From: Akanthomyces muscarius
Lineage: Eukaryota; Ascomycota; Sordariomycetes; Hypocreales; Cordycipitaceae
Direction of reading: 5' to 3'
DNA: 64,000 nucleotides
Assembly: GCF_028009165.1 (NCBI RefSeq)
Contig: NC_079241.1
Location: 2,480,001 to 2,544,000 of the forward strand
Shown here piece after piece: positions 1-10,694 of the stretch (the first letter of the stretch is position 1; each line of letters begins with the position of its first letter). Below the pieces are notes generated by a model that made no database searches, was not told where the DNA came from, and saw only the letters and a program-made list of their open reading frames with translations. Position numbers and translations under genes: made by a program.

Positions 1-336
1 AGCTGATTTTGTTTTACAGATCGCCTGTCTACGGATACTGGTATGTTCGATACATATTTTTTGCTTTTGCTATTCCTTCTCACCAGATGGACCCGTGTTT
101 AGTATATCAAATGTATTACTAGTTTACAAAATTTGAGTTCGGTCTCCCTCTCACATATTGCCGTTTCGCATACTGAAAGACAAGATGCCGAGCCTGCTAC
201 TGTTTATCTTGGCAGCCCTTTCCCAACGATTCGGTTCTATATTTTGGCATTCACCATCACCTCTGCCGCTGATCTCCACCTCACCTCTTCTGCACTTCAT
301 TTCGAGATTTTTATGGCTACATTTTGAAGTCAACAG
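1..336. other. 3' flank of LPD1, no gene seen
   Basis: This stretch lies downstream of the LPD1 stop codon. It probably holds that gene's 3' UTR and some intergenic DNA. The short open frames here overlap each other in several registers, have no recognisable product and look like chance. Confidence 0.6.
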
Positions 337-2126
337 TTAGAAGTGGATAGCCTTGGCATGAGTAGCCATGGCAGCCTCCTTGAAAGCTTCGGCCAAGGTA
401 GGATGGGCATGGCAAGTTCGGGCGATGTCCTCGGTCGAGGCGCCATACTCGAGAGCCAGAGTACCCTCGGCAATCATTTCGCCGGCGTTAGGGCCAATGA
501 TGTGAACACCAAGGAGACGATCAGTCTCGGGGTCGGCAATCATCTTGACCAGACCCTCGGTGTCCATGTTGGTCTTGGCACGAGAGTTGGCACTGAAGGG
601 AAAGGTACCGACACGATAAGGGATCTTCTGGGCCTTCAAATCCTGCTCCGTCTGCCCGACCCAAGCGACCTCGGGGTATGTGTACATGACTGAGGGAATG
701 CAGCCATAATTGACGTGGCCGTAGCCCTTCTTGATGTATTCGACGACAGCGACAGCTTCCTCCTCAGCCTTGTGGGCCAGCATGGGACCAAAGGTTGCGT
801 CACCGACGCAACGGATGTGAGGAATCTTGGTGCGGTACTCCGAGTCGATGATGACACGGCCACGCTCGTCAAGCTCCATGCCAATGTTCTCCAGGCCGAG
901 GTTACCGGTATATGGGCGGCGGCCAATAGCTACCAGGACAACTTCAGCATCCAGCTATACATTTATTAGCAGATCGCCGTGCCAACAGTTCAAAGAGACT
1001 CACAGATTCTGGCTTGCCACCCTTGGCAGAGTCAACGTCTAGTTTGACCTTATCGCTGGACGTGTCACCGCTGACAACCTTAGTGTTGAGCTTGAATTCG
1101 ATGCCTTGTTTCTTCAGGAGCTTCTGGGCGGCCTTGGCGATTTCGCTGTCCATGCCAGGGCCACCGATCTGGCCGAGAAACTCCACCACGGTAACCTTGG
1201 ATCCGAGGCGGGACCAGACGGAAGCCATCTCCAACCCGATAATACCTCCACCCACGACAATCATGCTTTCGGGGATCTTTTCGAGGGAAAGGGCGCCGGT
1301 GCTGGTGACAACGCGCTTCTCGTCAATCTCGAGCCCAGGGAATGGAGTAGCCTCGGAACCGGTGGCAATAAGAATATTCTTTCCGCGGACAGTGGTCTCG
1401 CCACCGTCGTTCAGGGCGACCCTGATCTCGTTCTCGTTGACGAAGGCACCTTCGCCCTTGAGGTATTCGACGCCGTTCTTCTTGAGGAGGAATTCGACGC
1501 CCTTGGTAAGACCATTGACAGCGGTGTCCTTGGCCTTCATGAAGTTGGCCAGGTTCAGCTTAACATCGCCGACCTCGATACCTCGGTTCTTGGTGTCGTG
1601 AAGGATCTGGTGGTAAAGGTGGGAATTGTTGAGGAGAGACTTTGAGGGAATGCAGCCGACGTTCAGGCAAGTGCCGCCAAGAGTGCCGCGCTTCTCAATG
1701 CAGGTAACCTATGAGGGTGGGACTAAAGTTAGATAGATTCAGGAGAATTCAAGGGAAAGGAAATACCTTCATTCCCTCCTGGCCAGCCTTGATAGCGGCG
1801 ACATAGCCAGCAACACCACCTCCGATGATGACAAGGTCATTGTCCTCTGGAAATATTTTAGCAAGAGCGATTCGCTATTTTGTAGATACTCGAATTCGAC
1901 GAACCGGAAGCAGTAGCAAGACCACGGCTAAAGCGAGAGAGAGTAGCGGGGGCGATGGCACTGTGAGCGTGGCTTCGTTAGTCAAAGAGAGATTTTTCTT
2001 AGCCGCAAAGCTGGCTGGAGCCATCCATTGCTCCTTGGAAGCAAGGGGTGGAGCGCAAACGTACGCAGAGTGCTTGAAGGTAGCTGGGCGAGCAACAGCT
2101 CTAGATATTAAACGGCTGGGAAGCAT
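337..2126 (-). CDS. LPD1: Dihydrolipoyl dehydrogenase, mitochondrial (E3)
   Basis: E3 flavoprotein that reoxidises dihydrolipoamide in the pyruvate, 2-oxoglutarate and branched-chain 2-oxoacid dehydrogenase complexes and in the glycine cleavage system of the mitochondrial matrix. Reconstructed exons on the minus strand are 2065-2126, 1905-1960, 1767-1846, 1004-1708 and 337-954, giving 506 aa, the usual family length. The first about 37 residues are Arg/Ser/Ala-rich without acidic residues, as in a matrix presequence ending near RGLATAS. Then come the FAD-binding VIIGGGVAG, the redox-active disulfide pair in [13 protein letters not shown] (about C80/C85), the NAD-binding [10 protein letters not shown] (about residue 218) and the C-terminal HAHPTLAE catalytic His-Glu pair (about H485/E490). 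All key residues are present. The ATG at 2126 was chosen because the presequence reads through the first three exons only from there. Confidence 0.96.
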
Positions 2127-2652
2127 TTTGGGCGGCAATAGCAGTCAGTGAGTCAAGAGACCAATTGGCGCCGGAGGTGGACTTTGAAGTAGGTTGAAGT
2201 TGAGGGCCGGCTGCACTGGAAATAATAACAGGTGCCTTCCTCGTTCGGAGAGCTCCAGCACGTTTGGGATTGGTCGGGAAAACCCTTCTAGAGCATCAAA
2301 GGTACCCCGCCACACAGATTTGCTGGGGAACTACATAGGGGGACTTGGAGGCGTTGTGAGGAATGGCCCACTCACAGGGGCAACGATTAGGTAACGTGGA
2401 CAGTCAGTCCCAACACAAAACTGCTCGAACATGTCGTCGCTTGGAGCCGGCCAGAATCGGCCAGCACTCGTCAGTGGTGTGTCGGGCATCGCCCCGGGCC
2501 TTTTTCGCGGCCGAACTGGCTACAGCAAAACTAAACACGATGTAAATGAGTAACAGAAATATGTTGTCACGTATTGAGAGAATGAAATTATGTAATTTGT
2601 CATCTTATGTGCAACCTATGTACAAAATGATTACAACACGCGTCGCTTCAGC
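2127..2652. promoter_or_regulatory. LPD1 upstream region and SGD1 3' flank
   Basis: Both flanking genes lie on the minus strand, so this gap should carry the LPD1 promoter and 5' leader and, at its low-coordinate-distal end near 2580-2650, the SGD1 3' UTR. I see no convincing open frame and no distinctive repeat. Confidence 0.5.
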
Positions 2653-5250
2653 CTACGCCACCTCGATCGCCTGAACCACAGTCTGCGCTTTTTGCCGCAC
2701 TCGCTCCATTTTCTTGGTTTCCTTGGCCCCAATGAGTTTCGATTTGCGCACCTTTTTACGCAAGAACCAGTGCAGTCCGGCGGCGACGGCCGGCAGCTGC
2801 CTTGCGGCTCCAAAGATCTTCTCGACCGTGGCGTCCTCGTTGCTGCTCCGACCTTTGCAATGACCGAGCAGCCGCACAAGAAAGTGTTCGACAAAGTCGG
2901 ACGTCCAGCTATTGATTTCGGGTAGATCCAGTGGCTTTAGAACTGCGATTCCCAAAGAACCATCGGCGACTAGAGAGGCATAGAATCGAGCAACTTTGGC
3001 TAGTCGGCGTGGATCTTTCATTCGCTCACTCTCTGCAGTCTCCTCCTCATCGGCATCATCTCCGAACATGGATTCTCCTAGCCCACGGAAGATTTTCCAA
3101 AGTCGATCCTGGAAAGCGAATCGAAGCTTGTTATTAGAGCAAGCTTGGTTTGCTACTAACGCATAAAACTCGTTGTAATCGGTTTCGCTGCCAACGCATT
3201 GGACCAGGACGCGAGCGATCTGAAGCTGATCATCTTTTTTGAGCTTGAGATTGACAAATTGTCTGTAAGCATGCTCAAAGTTGTTCGCGGACATAAGTGC
3301 CGTGAAAATGGCTATCTGGGCCAGGGTGCTGAAACCCTGTGAGCGAGCCTTTTGCGGGTAATCTGGTAGGACAAAGTCCATATCTTCATCGTCTGTCAAA
3401 GAACCATCGGATTCCTCTTCAGTCCCCTTGACCGTCGAATTCTTTGTTTTCATGGGAACACTGGCACCAACAAGCCACCATTTGCCGTCTGTATCAGCGC
3501 CTTCAATATCACGCAAGCTCATACCCATGGGAGCTAATCCATCAAGTCTTCGTGACTGTGACTTCAGCTCCCCAATGCGTTTCTTCATGCGTACAACATG
3601 TTCGGAGACGACAGCTGAGTCTAATCCCTTTCCTTTGGACTTGCTGTTCTTCAAGTCGTTGATGGTTTCGACCATGAATTTGGTTCTCACAGACACATTC
3701 TCATATCCACCCTTCGACATGTTGGTATTAAGAACACTGGCAATATGCTTCAGCGATTGCGCGTCGTCTCTTCGCAACATGCGACCTGCCATGCGGCAGA
3801 TGCGCAGGAGGAGTTCGACATTTAGCTCAGAGAGCTCGCCCAAAAATCTCTCCATGTAGTCAAAAATAATCCGGCAGCTGACAACCTCGAAGACGTAAAG
3901 TTGGGTGAAAAGATTCACCAAATTGGAGGCTTCTCGCCTGGTACTGGCATTACCATCGCCTGCCTGGCTGTAATCCCGCGCAAGATCCTGAACCAGACGG
4001 CGGATCATATGGGAGCCAAAGCTAGAACCAACAACCTTGTAGATTGCAGCAGTGAATCCACCAGTCAATACGAAGAACTGATCTGGAAGAAGTTCGGGCT
4101 TGTAAATCTGTGCAAGGATAATGTCGGTAATGATTTCGGTAACATCTCCTCGAGCATTCTTCTGATAAAGTTCCTCAATGGATTGAACGATTGAGAGAAT
4201 ATTTGCGTCGGTCAGTCGGTTGACTAATCCTTGTATAGTCCTGTGTAACTTGGCTCTTTGCTCAGATTCCGTGATGGAGCCTTTTCGAAGAGACGGCGGC
4301 ACGTATTTTGCCACCACATTCCCTGTAGTCGGTGCAACGTACGGATTTTCCTTCTTGGGCGTGACGGGCTGCTTCTTTTCTCCATCTGAGTCCAAACCTG
4401 CGAAGGAGTCGTCCTCGGGAGGAAGATCTCTCTTTCCCTCTTTCCCGATTCCGTCGCCATCTGACATGAGCAAGTCCGAGTCCGAATTTAGTTCGTCTGA
4501 TCCATCGTCACCCGTGTCATTGGCATCCCGTTGCTTTGAAGACTTTACTTTTGCGGGCACGCCAGTAGCAATTTTCAATCTTTTGGCCGAGAGCCAGTCG
4601 TCATAATCTCGTTTTCGCTTCTGCTCATCGACATCGACATCCTGCTTGGAATCGACTCCGTCAGCTTCACCCAGTAAGCCCCCTAGGCCATCCTCGTTAA
4701 AAGACTGCGGCAAAGATTTGCGCCCCTTCTTAATGCCTAGCTTTCGCTCAAAAGCTTCAATCTCAGCATCATCTTGAGCAAGCTTTTCTTGCATAGACTT
4801 TGAAATTTTTGGCTTCGTTTTCGAATCGCTGCCAACGCGAATTGCATCGTCATGCTCGTCGAAGTTGTCGCCGCTGTCCTCACTCTCGCCCAGGTCAATC
4901 AAGTCGTCCGTACCATCGCTCATACTCTCGGAGACGTCAACATCGTCTAGAACTCCATGTGCATTCTTCACAATGGGTCCCGTAGGAGTATGACGCGGCG
5001 CAGTCTCTTGTTTCGTAGGAAATTGAGGTCGCGCTTTTTTGTCGCCTGAACTGTGGCCGTCTGTGGCGGGTCGCCCACCGTATCTATTCGACTTCTTTTC
5101 GACTCGCTGTGCCTTTCGCTGATCCTTTCTAGTCGTTGGCTTTCTGCCACCTCTGGCTAGAACTTGTTGCGGCCTAGCAGGAGCTGGTGCGTCGATGCCA
5201 ATCCTCTTGAACAGCTTCTGCTGAAGCTCTGCAACCGAGGAAGATGACAT
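2653..5250 (-). CDS. SGD1: Nucleolar MIF4G/MA3 protein (SGD1/NOM1 family)
   Basis: Intronless 865-aa protein. Residues 1-310 are charged and disordered, with Lys/Arg-rich segments near 30-80 and several Asp/Glu/Ser-rich acidic stretches. From about residue 315 (KYVPPSLRKG) it has the MIF4G helical-repeat domain seen in yeast Sgd1 and human NOM1, with an MA3 domain from about residue 635 (FSTLAQIAIFTAL and following) and a basic tail. Family members act in the nucleolus in small-subunit ribosome biogenesis and bind eIF4A-type helicases such as Fal1. The yeast name comes from a glycerol-defect suppressor phenotype. That role is inferred by family. It diverges from SRP14 across a 369-bp gap. Confidence 0.92.
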   Translation of the reverse strand: MSSSSVAELQQKLFKRIGIDAPAPARPQQVLARGGRKPTTRKDQRKAQRVEKKSNRYGGRPATDGHSSGDKKARPQFPTKQETAPRHTPTGPIVKNAHGVLDDVDVSESMSDGTDDLIDLGESEDSGDNFDEHDDAIRVGSDSKTKPKISKSMQEKLAQDDAEIEAFERKLGIKKGRKSLPQSFNEDGLGGLLGEADGVDSKQDVDVDEQKRKRDYDDWLSAKRLKIATGVPAKVKSSKQRDANDTGDDGSDELNSDSDLLMSDGDGIGKEGKRDLPPEDDSFAGLDSDGEKKQPVTPKKENPYVAPTTGNVVAKYVPPSLRKGSITESEQRAKLHRTIQGLVNRLTDANILSIVQSIEELYQKNARGDVTEIITDIILAQIYKPELLPDQFFVLTGGFTAAIYKVVGSSFGSHMIRRLVQDLARDYSQAGDGNASTRREASNLVNLFTQLYVFEVVSCRIIFDYMERFLGELSELNVELLLRICRMAGRMLRRDDAQSLKHIASVLNTNMSKGGYENVSVRTKFMVETINDLKNSKSKGKGLDSAVVSEHVVRMKKRIGELKSQSRRLDGLAPMGMSLRDIEGADTDGKWWLVGASVPMKTKNSTVKGTEEESDGSLTDDEDMDFVLPDYPQKARSQGFSTLAQIAIFTALMSANNFEHAYRQFVNLKLKKDDQLQIARVLVQCVGSETDYNEFYALVANQACSNNKLRFAFQDRLWKIFRGLGESMFGDDADEEETAESERMKDPRRLAKVARFYASLVADGSLGIAVLKPLDLPEINSWTSDFVEHFLVRLLGHCKGRSSNEDATVEKIFGAARQLPAVAAGLHWFLRKKVRKSKLIGAKETKKMERVRQKAQTVVQAIEVA

Positions 5251-5619
5251 GACAGAGCTTGGGGATTCAGTTTTTTCAGTAAAACGAAAAGATCTGTTAA
5301 GGCGTAAATATTCAAGAAACTAGGCACTACAGCCCTTCGTGTATTTAGCCGTGAGCCGTGGCGACGAAATAAGTTGTTCTGGCGTAGACTTTTGCGGTGG
5401 TAAACTTTCTTATCTTATCAGTAGGTACCAACGGAGAGGGAAAATACAGTGGGCGATGGCGTTGCCCAAGAGCGCTAAGAATACCTAGGTACTTACCTAA
5501 GTGGCGTTGCCAGGTCCTTCAAACCTCCCTCCACTGCCTCGCAATTCATTAGATCGTTGCTTGCGCGGGGCACATTTTGTCCTTCACTAATATTACTCGC
5601 AGCACAGCAACTGTCAGGC
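5251..5619. promoter_or_regulatory. Divergent promoter region, SGD1 / SRP14
   Basis: This 369-bp gap separates two start codons pointing away from each other, so it must contain both 5' leaders and promoters. It includes a small ACCTAGGTACTTACCTAAG block near 5483-5502, one of many such motifs in this window. I see no clear TATA box. Confidence 0.6.
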
Positions 5620-6147
5620 ATGATGGATGCGCAGCACCAGAGCCACGATCAAGTAAGTATCTTGCAGCATTCAGCCCAATGCTACCTGTTTGTTAGGATG
5701 GGGTACTAATTTTGGGTACGCCCAGTTCTTTGAGAAACTTGATCAGCTGTTTGGTGCCCGCAAAGGCAGCGATCACGGGGCTATTTATTTGACACAAAAG
5801 AGACGTGAGGTCCATATCTACAGCCGTCAGTTTCCTGAGTATTAACACATTGCTATTTTCTAGTCACATACAACAGCGGAAGTACGCCTATGGCGGCGGC
5901 TGGAGACTTTGAAGACCGTCATCCGTCGAAGCCTATGCCAGTCATTGTCAGAGCGACTAACGGCAAATCCAAGAAAGCCAAGTCCAGCAAAATCAAGCTA
6001 TCAACAGTTGTTCAGCCACATGACCTAGAATCTTTCTATGTCCGCTATGCAGAGGTCTGCAAGGCAGGCATGGCGGCGCTGAAACCCCGAGACCGCAGCA
6101 AGAACAAGGCGAAGGCAAAGGCGAAAAAAAAGAAGACGGCAGCATAG
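5620..6147 (+). CDS. SRP14: Signal recognition particle subunit SRP14
   Basis: Alu-domain subunit of the cytosolic signal recognition particle; with its partner it binds SRP RNA and mediates elongation arrest during co-translational targeting to the ER. Exons 5620-5652, 5726-5804 and 5864-6147 join in frame to 131 aa. Visible are the N-terminal FFEKLDQLFGARKGSDHGAI segment typical of the fold, then LTYNSG, a central VIVRATNGK strand, the C-terminal FYVRYAEVCKAGM helix and a very Lys-rich tail (KNKAKAKAKKKK), as in fungal SRP14. The second in-frame ATG at 5623 could also start translation; the two differ by one residue. Confidence 0.93.
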
Positions 6148-7327
6148 TATGTCTCTTTCTTTTTCTTCCTGAGAGCAAACATCAGAACATGTTCCCTGAT
6201 TCTACCAAAGAGTTGTTACCCCGGAAGTTACTTGCAATCAAGCGTTGAGAACACGCGCCTCTACACTGAACATTGCTGGAAGGACGCGCAGGTTGATTGA
6301 AGGAAGGAGACGAGTCTTTATCACGGGACATCGGCAGTATAACATATGGGGGCTTTCTACTTACGTACATGGCGAACAACATCGCTAGCGCCTGGGCAGC
6401 AAGGTACATCGGACGGTGATATCAGTCGGCATGTGCCAAGCGTTCCATACAAACGAATATTCTGCCTTTCATGAGAGCTTCCATCTTGCCGACAATAGAC
6501 CTGCGTTTTTTGTTCATAGTACCGGGCTAGCTAGTGAGATTTGTTGAACCGTCAGCAGAGGTGCACAGGCATGCGGACGCCGTGATTCGCTCCCAGCTTC
6601 ATGTCTGGGCAGCGCGATTCTCTCCCGCGGTTCACCGCCAAGCAAAATGCGATAACATTCCAGACATAGCCCAGTTGATGTACGCATGGCGCGAATGTTG
6701 AGTCGCGGCATGTGATAAAAGCATGAGAAATGACGATTATTTGTGCATGAGCTGGTAAAAGAAAAGATGCCAGCGATGATCGCAAAGACTTGCCAGGAGT
6801 CAGTGCCATGTAAATGCATCTAGCAAACGTCATGTTCTTCGCTACGTATCACAAGCAGTAGCTGTGGTCCTGCTCAAGAGTTGAGCCTATCTGTCGCAAA
6901 CTCCTTCGTCTACAACAAGTTCGTGCTCTCTCATATATCATCCTGAGGCAATGTACATCGATAGTCGTCTAGGTCAATCGTCAAGCTTCCAGTCGCACAT
7001 CCTCGGAGCGAAGTGCCATTCAATGTGGCAATATCCAGATCAAAGTAGTCACCGTTCCAATCAAATCCATCGAGTAAAGTAGACACTAAAAATCATCCTA
7101 GCAATCTCAAATAGCCCCATATCTGCTCCTCATATGTAGGCTGTTCTCATTCCTTTCAGCGAACAGGGATTCTTTTTTTTTCCTTCGAAATTCCAAGCAC
7201 ATGAATAAGCTGCGTAGTTCGACAAACAAGCAGAGAAATAAAAATTTGCAAGCTCCCCTTGAGCCAATGGCAGATAACAAATGAACGATGAGACCGCGGT
7301 CGATTGTCGGCTTCGGTCCTGACGATT
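6148..7327. other. Convergent intergenic region between SRP14 and the RRM gene
   Basis: This 1.18-kb stretch lies between two 3' ends. It should contain both 3' UTRs and polyadenylation sites; the T-tract at about 7172-7180 and AT-rich sequence at 7180-7260 fit the end of the minus-strand RRM transcript. The open frames at 6182-6833 on the minus strand show no recognisable protein. Confidence 0.55.
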
Positions 7328-10195
7328 TTACATCATCTGGTCCTGAGTCAGGCCGGCATGAGGATCAGCCTCCATGGCTTCACCGCTTGACTGGTTCACG
7401 TATTTGACAAAGCTTATATTGAGAGGGCGTCCACCGTATTGGTATCCTTGAAACTTGGAGATCGCAGTCTCGGCAGTTTCAGCAGTGTCGAATTTAACCA
7501 CGCCACTGCCGCGCGAGCGACCGCTGGGCTCGTACTGAATTTCGGCCTGTTCAACCTTACCTATGGTAGTGAACAGCTCGATCAGATCGTCGTTGCTAGT
7601 TGACCAAGGGAGCTAGCATATTTGTCAGTGTGTTTTCATTGCATTTACTTGTCTGGTCGACTCACGTTGCGGACGTAAATAATTTCGCTGCGTTCAGTTC
7701 CAGAGGTAGCGTTGTCGGTGAACGGGTTGGGTGCAGCAGCGGCCGACGGGGCGCCATCGAAGCCACCAGGACCAGGACCAGGACCTCCGCCGAAGCCGCC
7801 ACGGCCGCCAAAGCCACCTCCAAATCCTCCGCGCCCTCCAAATCCTCCGCGGCCGCCGAACCCTCCGCCGTAGCCGCCACGCATTCCACCACCAAAGCCA
7901 GCGCGGCCGCCGAAGCCCATGCCTCCAGCTCCAGCAAAGCGGTCCTCGCGGACTTCAATAGTACGTCCTTGCCAGTCGTAGCCATTGAACTGCTGGATGG
8001 CACTTCGAGCGTCGTCAGGACTTTCAAATACCACAATACCAGAGCCCTTGGGCCGGCCGTCAGGGCCAGAGTGCACGTCCGCTCGAATGACACCACCGTT
8101 GCGGGCTAGTGCCTAAGTCAGTTCCTGGGACATGGTGATAACACCGAGCCGTATTTAGTGTGTCGGACTTACCTGCTTGTCTGAAAAGATCCTTCAGGTC
8201 TTGCCAGCCAACGTTAAAAGGAAGCTGTGAGCTGTGTGTTAGTAAGACGAGACTGCTTCAAGTTACTCGGATTGGAGTGACCAACGTTGGCGACGTAGAT
8301 TTGGCGACCAGCGCCACCGGCTCCGGGGCCTCCGGGGCCTCCGGGGCCGCCATGGCCATGGCCACCGTATCCCGGGTTGAACCCGCCATGCATGTTGCCA
8401 CCGCCGAAGCCACCACGGGTGTTGCCACCAGATCCGATAAATCGAGGTTCGGCTTCGCGGTCCTGGGACATATGGTTAGAATCGCCTAGTATAGGGGAGT
8501 GCACAATCAAGTCTTACTTCGCGGACGTATACAAGGCGGCCCATGAGATTCTGGTTGCTAAGTTGGGTGACAGCCTGTTGGGCTTGATCCCTGGTCGCAT
8601 ATTCCACAATTCTATATGCATTGGTCAGTATATAAAGTCTTGTTTGATCAGAAATGGCGCAAAACTTACCCGCATCCCTACAAATAACCCAGGACAAAGT
8701 CCCAACCCGTCAATCCAAAACATCCAACAAAGAAGCCGAGCAAGGGAAGAAATTCCAGGGAGCACCGCCGAGGCGATGGGAAAGGGAAAAGAAAACTATG
8801 CAATGAAGCCCACCTTCGACATTCCATTAGGAAGCAGCAATACGTCGGCAAAGAGAACATCTCCAGCTATAACCCAACAAATTAGTCCCCGAGTAATTCC
8901 TCCTCACTCTCAAAGTCCTCACCCTGTCTCATAAAGTCCTTGAGATGATGCCATTTGACATCGTACGAAAGGTTGCCAACGTAGACTCGGCGGTCCTGCT
9001 GGGAGGATTCACGCACGTTGGACATCATCTGCTCGCGTGCAGCAGCTCTGTCTTCGAATGAGCGCTGAGGGCCCTGACTACCGTTGAAGCCAGCGGGAGG
9101 GCCGCCTCCAGGAGCTCCTGTGCCAGCCATCGGGGAGCGGTCGCGACCACGTCGGTAGTCGTCTCGACTGTTGGACCTGCTTCGAGGGGAGTAAGATCTG
9201 CGACGTCCTTGTCTGCCGGGACTTCTGGAGCGACGGCGAGGGGAGCGAGATCTCTCACGCTATTGACGTGTTAGGAATGGGTTAAACTGAGTCCATGGCG
9301 GTTCGTGTAACATTGCGCGCTGCTGTTGCCCGGGTGGCAGTCTTGGGGCCTAGCACATCATCCAGTCATGCTAAAGGAGGTTCAGCTAGCGCAGGGGTAC
9401 GAGGCTGTTCTGGTGTCGAGCACGGCCAACGGTCTGTATGCAAATGTGCGGGCACGCAAATACCCCAGCGGCGCAGTATACCATCAAATGTGACACTCGG
9501 AACCGAGTCCGGCCGTGACGCGGAAGAGGGCAGAAGGGCAACAGCAACAGTGCGGTATGACTACCATAGTGGTCGAGTGCAGAGCTGATTAGAGGCCAGA
9601 GAGGTTCACTTACAGGGCGGTAGGTGTCGCCAGCGTCAGCTAGATACAGATGTTAGATAAGACTGCAAAGTCAAAATTGTGCGAGAGCAAAAACGTGGGA
9701 CATCAAGGTTAGGCTGGTGGCGGAAGAAAGCACCGGGCTCGGATGGTGGGGTGATCAAGGGAAATGTAGGGCCGCGGACCACATGGACAAGTCTAAAACA
9801 ACAAGTCGTATAGTCCCCGATGGCCTTTTTCGAAAAGTTCCGTAGTTGACTAGGATGGTAGGCAGAGGATGGCAAGGCGAGGTGTAACAAGGGAGTGGTG
9901 CGAGATAACGCGATGCCAGCAAAGTGAGTGCAACAGCCGTGGGCAGTGAAGTAACGTGAGAAGGAAGACAAGGGAGGAGGGGATATCAGCTTTGTACCAG
10001 TGCGTGGGAGTGGAATGGGCAACGCAGAGCCCACCGACAAGAGCCCTAAAAAGGCAAAGCAGAAGGCCGCTTGGATGAGAAGGGTTGATGATGCGATGGT
10101 GGGATTGAGAGTATGCGCCAACGAGACAGGCGAGCAGAGCCGACGAGAGCAAGGACAGGAGTGGTGCACGAGGGCGGAGAAGTGAACGTACCCAT
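7328..10195 (-). CDS. Three-RRM SR/RGG mRNA-binding protein (Gbp2/Hrb1-like)
   Basis: Ten coding exons join in frame to 491 aa: 10192-10195, 9614-9639, 8923-9259, 8814-8866, 8670-8677 (8-nt microexon), 8518-8611, 8286-8462, 8173-8224, 7666-8105 and 7328-7612. Order: an Arg/Ser-rich N-terminus (RERSRSPRRRSRSPGRQG), RRM1 (RRVYVGNLSYDVKW, RNP1 KGCGIVEY), a Gly-rich linker, RRM2 (RQIYVANLPFNVGW, RNP1 KGSGIVVF), a long RGG/FGG-rich linker and RRM3 (IIYVRNLPWSTSND, RNP1 RGSGVVKF). This layout matches yeast Gbp2/Hrb1, shuttling proteins that couple transcription (TREX) to mRNA quality control and export. The start is inferred: an ATGG exon is followed by a 552-nt intron and MADAGDTYRP. Donor GTTGGT at 8285 is atypical but is required by the RRM2 sequence. 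Exact orthology is not certain. Confidence 0.88.
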
Positions 10196-10690
10196 GGCAG
10201 AAAAGTGCGAGCGTTAGAATAGAGAGAAGTAAAGGACTGAGCCTGTTCGCGGTGGTGAAGAGTGAGTGGGTGTCTCAACAGATGGAGGGCGGCGCAAGCA
10301 AGCCCAAAAGTGAACAGCGGCGAGCAACGGTACGAAACGGGGGGAGGACGGGCAGGACACAAGCCACGACTGGTCAGCTCACAGACGGATCTCGCATAAG
10401 CGTAAAACCAAGGATGCAGGTCGTCGGAAGTAGCAGCCAGAGAGGAGGGGTGTGGGAGCCGGCAGCAACGGTGGGAGAGTCTGTGTCGAGGGACGTATGC
10501 TGTGCAATGGGATGGGTGCCTGGGCTGGTATGGCTTTCTTGCTGGGGAAAAAGTGAGAGATGGCAAGAGCGAGAATGCGCGTGGACGCGAGGGGAGGAGG
10601 GGGGCGGGATGCAGGCGAGTGGCGAATGAGAGGACAGAAACGCCGAGTTGGCGCTAGCCAGGGAGGCCCGCAAAGGCTACCAGCAGGTCT
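10196..10690. promoter_or_regulatory. 5' leader and promoter region of the RRM gene
   Basis: This is purine-rich on the plus strand, hence CT-rich on the sense strand of the minus-strand RRM gene. CT-rich leaders are common in front of strongly expressed fungal genes. The long minus-strand open frame spanning 9850-10566 overlies the first intron and this leader; its Ser/Pro/Leu composition looks like translated CT-rich noncoding DNA. Confidence 0.5.
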
Positions 10691-10694
10691 AACT

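Noticed and set aside
1014..1645. Plus-strand frames of 179-195 codons opposite LPD1
   Set aside because: They are antisense to the well-supported LPD1 exon; codon-biased genes often leave long open antisense frames.
7600..8109. Ala/Ser/Thr-rich plus-strand frame
   Set aside because: Antisense to the Gly/Arg-rich linker of the RRM protein; composition follows from the GGC/CGC-rich repeat.
9850..10566. 238-codon minus-strand open frame
   Set aside because: It overlies the long first intron and leader of the RRM gene; it is Ser/Pro/Leu/His-rich as expected for translated CT-rich DNA and has no recognisable domain.
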